Source: CAZMVU01 sp964569295 | GTDB taxonomy: Bacteria > Hydrogenedentota > Hydrogenedentia > Hydrogenedentales > JAGMZX01 | Assembly (NCBI GenBank): GCA_964569295.1 | Contig: CAZMVU010000114.1 | Location: 1-15,145, forward strand | Direction of reading: 5' to 3' | Length of the DNA stretch: 15,145 nt | Shown: piece by piece, positions 7,804-11,848 of the stretch | Layout: every line of letters starts with the position of its first letter | How positions within the stretch are numbered: position 1 is the first letter of the stretch | Notes under the pieces: model-generated | What the model was told of the DNA's origin: nothing | What the model saw: only the letters and a program-made list of their open reading frames with translations | The model's database searches: none | Made by a program: the position numbers and the translations under genes

Positions 7804-7851
7804 TAGAATGCTCCTCTCTTGTTCGTCTTCCGAAAAAACAGGGGAAGATTG

Positions 7852-7880
7852 ATTATATTACGCACGTTAGCGGTTGTCAA
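7852..7880 (-). promoter_or_regulatory. consensus promoter of ahcY
   Basis: On the minus strand TTGACA (7875-7880) and TATAAT (7852-7857) are both perfect and separated by exactly 17 bases. Transcription should start near 7845, giving a leader of about 41 bases. This indicates strong, probably constitutive expression by the housekeeping sigma factor. Confidence 0.9.
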
Positions 7881-8202
7881 AACCCTGCCGATTTACCACA
7901 CCGGCACACCCGCTTCGGCGCACAGCAATAATGGCGTCATTCACGACAGGCGCTACGCAGCATTTCCCCTTTGCGTAACCATAGAAACCCCGGTATCGTG
8001 ACCCCATATTTCCCCGGCGGTCCACTTCTTGCCGAAATCTTATCCGTTGCACAGCGCCACGCGGGTCCAAAACATTTGGGCCAAACTCATGAACAGCGCA
8101 CCCGGACACAGCCTGGGGCCGCACCACAACAGCGTGCGTTAACTAGGGGCTGGAGCGCGCAGCACAAACCCGTGCCATGTTGCGATGGTATTCACAAGGT
8201 TG
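7881..8202. other. intergenic stretch without a recognised gene
   Basis: These 322 bases between the ahcY promoter and the tRNA-Ser terminator contain no ORF with gene-like composition. One inverted repeat is visible: GGTCCAAA (8064-8071) pairs with TTTGGGCC (8075-8082) around ACA, eight pairs including one G-T. Its role is unknown. Confidence 0.5.
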
Positions 8203-8218
8203 TGGGCGCTGCCCACGT
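8202..8218 (-). terminator. possible terminator after tRNA-Ser
   Basis: GTGGGC (8203-8208) and GCCCAC (8212-8217) form a perfect 6-bp stem around a 3-base loop, extended by one T-G pair. It lies about 10 bases past the tRNA 3' end. The T-run that follows on the minus strand is poor. Confidence 0.45.
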
Positions 8219-8227
8219 TGGGAAAAC

Positions 8228-8318
<91 letters not shown>

Positions 8319-8332
8319 GAAGGCGGAGCGCG

Positions 8333-8362
8333 AGTATAGAAAACACAGCGAAATAAAGTCAA
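8333..8362 (-). promoter_or_regulatory. promoter of tRNA-Ser
   Basis: On the minus strand TTGACT (8357-8362) and TATACT (8333-8338) each match the consensus at five of six bases, with an 18-base spacer. A GC-rich discriminator follows the -10, as in promoters of stable RNA genes under stringent control. The start would be near 8326, a few bases before the mature tRNA. Confidence 0.8.
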
Positions 8363-8416
8363 TGAGCACGGCATCTTGTCTACCGGCAGGGCTGCCGTGA
8401 ACGATCGCTCGTTTCT

Positions 8417-8446
8417 TTGAACGGCACGGCGGGCCAATGCTACCAT
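8417..8446 (+). promoter_or_regulatory. candidate promoter of trx
   Basis: TTGAAC (8417-8422) is followed after 18 bases by TACCAT (8441-8446), preceded by TGC, an extended -10. The predicted start near 8453 puts the transcript 5' end just before the CATGGGC/GCCCATG hairpin. Confidence 0.5.
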
Positions 8447-8540
8447 GGGCATGACACAGCCCATGTTTCATGGGCTGAAAGCGGAGTCTTGCGGCCAGCG
8501 GCCAGCAATAGATACCCAAAAGCGCGCTGCCTTCATGGGC
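8444..8540 (+). promoter_or_regulatory. trx leader with competing hairpin elements
   Basis: A 9-bp perfect hairpin, CAGCCCATG/CATGGGCTG around TTT, spans 8457-8477. Its GCCCATG arm (8459-8465) could instead pair with other CATGGGC copies at 8444-8450 and 8534-8540. The last copy is 12 bases before the trx Shine-Dalgarno sequence. Alternative pairing of this kind is typical of leaders that control translation, but no T-run follows, so this is not a plain terminator. The regulatory role is inferred. Confidence 0.4.
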
Positions 8541-8568
8541 AAGGCCGTACAGAAGGAGGTACTACCGG

Positions 8569-8886
8569 ATGAGTGATGCGATGGCCCTTACCAAAGAGAA
8601 TTTCGAGCAGACGGTTGCCGAGGGGGTGACCCTCGTGGACTTCTGGGCGGAGTGGTGTAAGCCTTGCCTGATTGTAGCCCCCACTATCGATGAACTGGCC
8701 AAGCAATATGACGGTAAGGTCAAGGTCGCCAAGGTCGACGTGGACTCCCAAGGTGAGCTGGCGCAGCAGTTTGGCGTTTCGAGTATTCCTACACTGCTTA
8801 TCATGAAAGACGGCGTCGAGGCCAAGCGGTTTGTCGGGGTCACCGCGAAAGACGATCTGGCCAAGGCCCTCGACGACACCCTCTAG
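8569..8886 (+). CDS. thioredoxin with CKPC active site
   Basis: This 105-residue protein is a full-length, single-domain thioredoxin. It should be a cytosolic disulfide reductase, kept reduced by thioredoxin reductase. The fold markers are clear: VDFWAEWC (23-30) with the buried Asp24, the active site WCKPC (29-33), AKVDVDS (54-60), and SIPTLL (72-77) with the cis-proline Pro74. The active site is CKPC in place of the usual CGPC, and the next residue is Leu where E. coli has Lys. A Lys between the cysteines should change redox potential or partner choice. The ATG at 8569 follows the perfect AAGGAGGT (8553-8560) by 8 bases, and there is no signal peptide. It is alone on the plus strand, probably monocistronic. 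Confidence 0.95.
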   Translation: MSDAMALTKENFEQTVAEGVTLVDFWAEWCKPCLIVAPTIDELAKQYDGKVKVAKVDVDSQGELAQQFGVSSIPTLLIMKDGVEAKRFVGVTAKDDLAKALDDTL

Positions 8887-8890
8887 CACC

Positions 8891-8914
8891 GGCCAAAAAC
8901 GGCCTTTCTGGCCG
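8891..8914 (+). terminator. possible trx terminator
   Basis: GGCC units at 8891, 8901 and 8910 allow two alternative short hairpins, such as CGGCC/GGCCG around TTTCT (8900-8914), just after the trx stop codon. Stems are only 4-5 bp and no T-run follows, so the assignment is weak. Confidence 0.3.
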
Positions 8915-9149
8915 CGCCCCTTGTCAATGAGTTCAAGAAGGTGGCCGGGTTTCGGCTGATCTCGTTGGCTGACGCCTCGGGGGTGGGCTGTGCTAATGCG
9001 TTTGCCAGAGCGCGTGGCAGTGCAGTTTTTTCCGGGCTTATGCGCGGGTCGTGTACGCTGCGCGGTATGATTTGTACCCGCCTGCGTTTGTGCACCACAT
9101 TTCCAAAATGTAGGACGCATAGGGTGCTCCCACCGATAAGGTGTGTGTT
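8915..9149. other. intergenic stretch with one two-part hairpin
   Basis: I see no convincing gene here. The notable element is a nested inverted repeat at 9083-9119: outer TGCGT/ACGCA and inner ACATTT/AAATGT around CCA. It lies about 30 bases before the -35 of the next gene and could be an operator or part of an RNA. A TACGCT at 9054-9059 lacks a good -35. Confidence 0.4.
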
Positions 9150-9179
9150 TTGCGTTCATGTCGGTGTTTATGCTACGCT
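9150..9179 (+). promoter_or_regulatory. promoter of the 43-residue ORF
   Basis: TTGCGT (9150-9155) is followed after 18 bases by TACGCT (9174-9179) with an upstream TGC, an extended -10. The layout matches the candidate trx and infA-leader promoters. Transcription should start near 9186, giving a leader of about 86 bases. Confidence 0.5.
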
Positions 9180-9182
9180 CTG

Positions 9183-9259
9183 CCTACGATTTGGTAGGGT
9201 GCAGCATTTCGCAGCATCCGGTCGTAATTCACGCACCGTCGCAAGTGCGGCAGCATTTT
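9183..9259 (+). promoter_or_regulatory. leader of the 43-residue ORF with GCAGCAT repeats
   Basis: A hairpin CCTAC/GTAGG (9183-9198) is followed by three copies of GCAGCAT at 9201-9207, 9211-9217 and 9250-9256. The last copy is 3 bases before the GGAGG of the ribosome binding site. They could be sites for an RNA- or DNA-binding regulator, or chance. Confidence 0.3.
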
Positions 9260-9271
9260 GGAGGAAAGGTA

Positions 9272-9403
9272 ATGTTTGCTATCGATTTTGACTTTTCACT
9301 TGAAGGGCTTGTGGAGCATGGGCTTGCTGGGCTTATCACCGTGTTCTTCGATGCGGTGGCCAGTTGGCTGATCGCTTTGATGGAGGGCTTCATCGAATTC
9401 TAG
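9272..9403 (+). CDS. acidic hydrophobic mini-protein, 43 residues
   Basis: The ATG at 9272 has a strong ribosome binding site, GGAGG (9260-9264) seven bases upstream. An in-frame GTG/ATG extension further upstream lacks such a site and was rejected. The protein starts MFAIDFDFSLEGLVEHGLAG and continues with ITVFFDAVASWLIALMEGF. It has no Lys or Arg at all, seven acidic residues, one His, and a hydrophobic or amphipathic helical stretch from about residue 10 to 40. It has its own promoter and a very strong terminator 46 bases after the stop, so it is an independent transcription unit. It could be a small membrane-associated protein. The lack of positive charge argues against a typical type I toxin. 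I recognise no family. Confidence 0.65.
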   Translation: MFAIDFDFSLEGLVEHGLAGLITVFFDAVASWLIALMEGFIEF

Positions 9404-9448
9404 GGCAGGCCCACGCTTCTGCGCTCAACTTGACCTGTGACCGTGTAG

Positions 9449-9486
9449 CGCCCCCGCCGCCATGTGGTGCGGCGGGGGCGTTCTCG
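9449..9486 (+). terminator. strong terminator of the 43-residue ORF
   Basis: CGCCCCCGCCGC (9449-9460) pairs perfectly over 12 bases with GCGGCGGGGGCG (9469-9480), with an 8-base loop. A short T/C-rich TTCTCGT follows. The stem is strong enough to terminate despite the modest T-run. Confidence 0.8.
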
Positions 9487-9526
9487 TCATTGCATGTAAG
9501 TGGCGCGGGCGAGATGCCGGGCAAGG

Positions 9527-9555
9527 GCGCGGTTTATGCTTGTGCATGCCCGCGC
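9527..9555. promoter_or_regulatory. dyad overlapping the -35 of the infA leader promoter
   Basis: GCGCGG (9527-9532) and CCGCGC (9550-9555) flank an inner ATGC/GCAT (9536-9547) around TTGT. The dyad is centred on the -35 (9540-9545), the position of a repressor operator. No regulator is identified. Confidence 0.35.
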
Positions 9556-9569
9556 ATTTGTGCTACCCT
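9540..9569 (+). promoter_or_regulatory. promoter of the structured RNA / infA leader
   Basis: TTGTGC (9540-9545) is followed after 18 bases by TACCCT (9564-9569) preceded by TGC (extended -10). The start should be near 9576. No other good promoter is visible before infA, so infA may depend on this one. Confidence 0.5.
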
Positions 9570-9575
9570 TGCAGT

Positions 9576-9956
9576 GGTTGGGGTAAGGGGTGGGTTATGC
9601 CCGCTCCACCCGGACAAGTAGTATGTGTAAACAGGGCTGCGGCGCGTCTCGCCCGCGGCTGCGCCCGCTGGCAAATGGCAGTGTGTGCGCAGGTGTGTGT
9701 AGTTGCCGGACCCGATTGAGCGGGTAGCACCCGTTGGCTGGAAGGGTGCTGCTTGTGGAATGGACAGGGATGAGGTTGATTCCCCGACGGGGCTTCAACC
9801 GGCGTCCGCAAGAGAAAAGGACCGCGAGGTCGCTTATGCGCTGGGTCATGGCCCCTTAGGCCAACAGGCACGTTCAACCCGGCATACCAGTGGTTGGTGT
9901 GGCCGGGGTGCGGCAACGAGAGGTTGTAGCCCTTGCGATGCAAGGGCTTTTCTTTT
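9576..9956 (+). ncRNA. long structured RNA or attenuating leader upstream of infA
   Basis: About 380 bases between a promoter and an intrinsic terminator contain no gene-like ORF but many hairpins. These include CTGGCAA/TTGCCGG (9668-9709), ACCCG/CGGGT (9710-9725) and AGCACCC/GGGTGCT (9726-9750), which abut with no gap and could stack coaxially. Next are GGTTGA/TCAACC enclosing CCCC/GGGG (9774-9800), GTCC/GGAC with an A-rich loop (9804-9822), TGGCC/GGCCA (9849-9863), CCCGGC/GCCGGG enclosing ACCA/TGGT (9878-9907), and the outer CGTT/AACG (9871-9918). The terminator follows. I looked for hallmarks of RNase P RNA, tmRNA, SRP RNA, 6S RNA, and the SAM, TPP and cobalamin riboswitches and found none. 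Its position 26 bases before infA allows a cis-acting attenuator; a separate ncRNA is equally possible. Confidence 0.55.
9928..9956 (+). terminator. intrinsic terminator before infA
   Basis: AGCCCTTGC (9928-9936) pairs perfectly with GCAAGGGCT (9940-9948) around a 3-base loop, and TTTCTTTT follows. It sits 26 bases before the infA start, so any infA transcript from the upstream promoter must read through it. Confidence 0.9.
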
Positions 9957-9982
9957 GCAGCCGAAACAGAAGGAGCACGTAT

Positions 9983-10201
9983 ATGCAAAAAGAAGAACCG
10001 ATTGAAGTAGAGGGAAAGGTGGTTGAATGCCTGCCGAACGCGATGTTTCGCGTGAAGCTGAAAAATGACCACACGGTGCTGGCGCATGTCTCCGGTAAAA
10101 TGCGCAAGTTTTTTATCCGCATCCTGCCTGGCGACCGCGTAAAGATCGAGATGTCGCCCTATGACCTCACCAAGGGGCGCGTCACCTACCGTTATAAGTA
10201 A
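9983..10201 (+). CDS. infA: translation initiation factor IF-1
   Basis: This 72-residue protein is IF-1, the small OB-fold factor that binds the ribosomal A site of the 30S subunit and assists IF-2 and IF-3 in initiation. The full family pattern is present: EEPIEVEGKVVECLPNAMFR (4-23), VKLKNDHTVLAHVSGKMRKF (24-43) and the end DRVKIEMSPYDLTKGRVTYR (51-70). The ATG at 9983 follows AAGGAG by 7 bases. It is not in a ribosomal-protein operon here. Instead it stands alone, directly downstream of a terminator and a long structured RNA, which suggests control by attenuation or a weak promoter not seen. The facing gene, fumC, is on the opposite strand. Confidence 0.97.
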   Translation: MQKEEPIEVEGKVVECLPNAMFRVKLKNDHTVLAHVSGKMRKFFIRILPGDRVKIEMSPYDLTKGRVTYRYK

Positions 10202-10322
10202 TCGTTTCCAGCCGGGGGGAGGCGCCGCGACTGGGCAAGTCTCTTCTCGGAACCCCATCAGCGAAGTTGGAGTGGGCGGCGGCGAGCACGCCACGCCCGC
10301 TTCGGTAGTTGCTGACACGCCC

Positions 10323-10343
10323 GGAGCCCTCGCCAGCGGCTCC
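10323..10343. terminator. possible bidirectional hairpin between infA and fumC
   Basis: GGAGCC (10323-10328) and GGCTCC (10338-10343) form a perfect 6-bp stem in the 153-base gap between the converging genes infA and fumC. It lacks a T-run on either strand, so a terminator role is only suggested by position. Confidence 0.35.
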
Positions 10344-10354
10344 AGCTACGATTC

Positions 10355-11749
10355 TCACTCGCTTGGGCCGATCATTTTGCCCGGATCGACCGCCTTGTCG
10401 AACTCCTCCGCACTCATGAGCCCGAGGTTCACGGCTTCTTCGCGCAGGGTTGTGCCGTTCTTATAGGCGGCTTTGGCGATCCTCGCGGCGTTGTCATAGC
10501 CGATGTGCCGGTTGAGCGCGGTCACGAGCATGAGCGAATTCTCGAGGTGCGCTGCCACACGCTCCGTATTCACTGTCGTGCCGGCCACGCAATTCTCCCG
10601 GAACGAGGCCGCACTGTCCGCCAGGAGCCGTACCGACTGCAACACGTTGTGGATAATGACCGGTTTGAAGACGTTCAGCTCGAAGTTGCCCGAGGCGCCC
10701 CCGATATTCACCACCGTGTCGTTGCCGATGACCTGCGCCGCCACCATGGTCATGGCTTCGCTCTGGGTGGGATTCACCTTGCCCGGCATGATCGAGGAGC
10801 CCGGCTCGTTCGCCGGCAGGATGAGCTCGCCGATACCGCACCGGGGCCCCGAGCCCAGCCAGCGAAAGTCGTTGGCGATTTTCATGAACGAAACGGCCAC
10901 GGTCTTCAATGCACCCGAGGTCATGACCATGGCGTCGTGGGCGGCCAGCGCCTCGAATTTGTTTGGCGCCGAGGAAAAGAGCAGGCCCGTGAGTTCGCTG
11001 ATTTTTGCCGCCACCGCGTCGGCGTAGCCCCTTTTCGTATTGAGGCCGGTGCCGACCGCCGTGCCGCCGATGGCCAGCTCGCCCAGGCGGGGCAGAGTGC
11101 TTTGCACCCGCTCGATGCTGTTCTCGATCTGGCGGGCATAGCCGGAGAACTCCTGGCCAAGGGTGAGCGGGGTGGCGTCCATTAGATGGGTGCGCCCGAT
11201 CTTGACGATATCCTTGAAGTCGCCGGCCTTCTTCTCGAGCGCGGCGTGCAGGTCCGCCAGCGCCGGCAGCAGCCGGTGCGTAATCTCTTCGACCGCCGCA
11301 ATGCTCATGGCCGTGGGAAAGGTGTCGTTCGACGACTGCGACATGTTCACGTGGTCGTTCGGATGCACCGGCGATTGGCTACCGAGTTCACCGCCCATGA
11401 TCTCGATCGCGCGGTTGGCGATGACCTCGTTGGCATTCATGTTGGTCTGGGTGCCGGAGCCGGTCTGCCAGACCACGAGGGGGAAATGGCCGTCGAGGCC
11501 GCCCGCGATGACCTCGTCAGCCGCCTGGCAGATGGCCTCGCACAGGTTGTTCGGCAGCAGGCCGAGTTGGTTGTTGGCCAGGGCCGCCGCCTTCTTCAGG
11601 ATACCGAACGCGCGGATCAACTCGCGCGGCATGTGTTCGCGGCCGATGCGGAAATTGACCAGCGAGCGCGCGGTTTGACAGCCGTAGTACCGGTCCACCG
11701 GCACCTGCATCTCGCCCATGGTGTCATGTTCAATCCGGAATTCTGCCAT
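10355..11749 (-). CDS. fumC: class II fumarate hydratase
   Basis: This 464-residue enzyme interconverts fumarate and L-malate in the TCA cycle. It is an oxygen-stable, iron-free cytosolic homotetramer of the fumarase/aspartase superfamily. The conserved regions are GSGTQTNMNANEV (97-109), SSNDTFPTAM (139-148), GRTHLMDATPLTLGQE (185-200) with catalytic His188, and the superfamily signature GSSIMPGKVNP (317-327) with the catalytic serine. The preceding KIANDFRWLGSGPRCGIGE (290-308) fits FumC rather than aspartase or argininosuccinate lyase, and the length is as expected. The ATG at 11749 follows GAGAGG by 5 bases. It has its own promoter, so it is probably not cotranscribed with the GH43-like gene upstream. 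Confidence 0.97.
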   Translation of the reverse strand: MAEFRIEHDTMGEMQVPVDRYYGCQTARSLVNFRIGREHMPRELIRAFGILKKAAALANNQLGLLPNNLCEAICQAADEVIAGGLDGHFPLVVWQTGSGTQTNMNANEVIANRAIEIMGGELGSQSPVHPNDHVNMSQSSNDTFPTAMSIAAVEEITHRLLPALADLHAALEKKAGDFKDIVKIGRTHLMDATPLTLGQEFSGYARQIENSIERVQSTLPRLGELAIGGTAVGTGLNTKRGYADAVAAKISELTGLLFSSAPNKFEALAAHDAMVMTSGALKTVAVSFMKIANDFRWLGSGPRCGIGELILPANEPGSSIMPGKVNPTQSEAMTMVAAQVIGNDTVVNIGGASGNFELNVFKPVIIHNVLQSVRLLADSAASFRENCVAGTTVNTERVAAHLENSLMLVTALNRHIGYDNAARIAKAAYKNGTTLREEAVNLGLMSAEEFDKAVDPGKMIGPSE

Positions 11750-11800
11750 AATCGCCTCTCATTCGCCTTGAGTAACCGCCCACGTGTCATGCGCAATGTA

Positions 11801-11830
11801 ATCATAACCCAGTACGAAGCGTTGTGCCAA
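11801..11830 (-). promoter_or_regulatory. promoter of fumC
   Basis: On the minus strand TTGGCA (11825-11830) and TATGAT (11801-11806) each match the consensus at five of six bases, with an 18-base spacer. The start would be near 11794, giving a leader of about 45 bases. It lies just past the stop codon of the upstream gene. Confidence 0.75.
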
Positions 11831-11848
11831 TGAACAACCCCGGTGTGC

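Noticed and set aside
6589..7806. Plus-strand open frame opposite ahcY
   Set aside because: It is the antisense shadow of a highly conserved enzyme and has no plausible start or function.
7804..7845. SAH or SAM riboswitch upstream of ahcY
   Set aside because: The perfect promoter leaves only about 41 leader bases, too few for a known aptamer, and no motif matches.
9143..9271. N-terminal extension of the 43-residue protein
   Set aside because: The upstream start lacks a ribosome binding site and would begin before the predicted transcription start. The ATG at 9272 has GGAGG at proper spacing.
9576..9956. Identification of the structured RNA as RNase P RNA, tmRNA, SRP RNA or 6S RNA
   Set aside because: I could not find their universal core sequences, and the GGAAGGG near 9741 is not in an SRP domain IV context.
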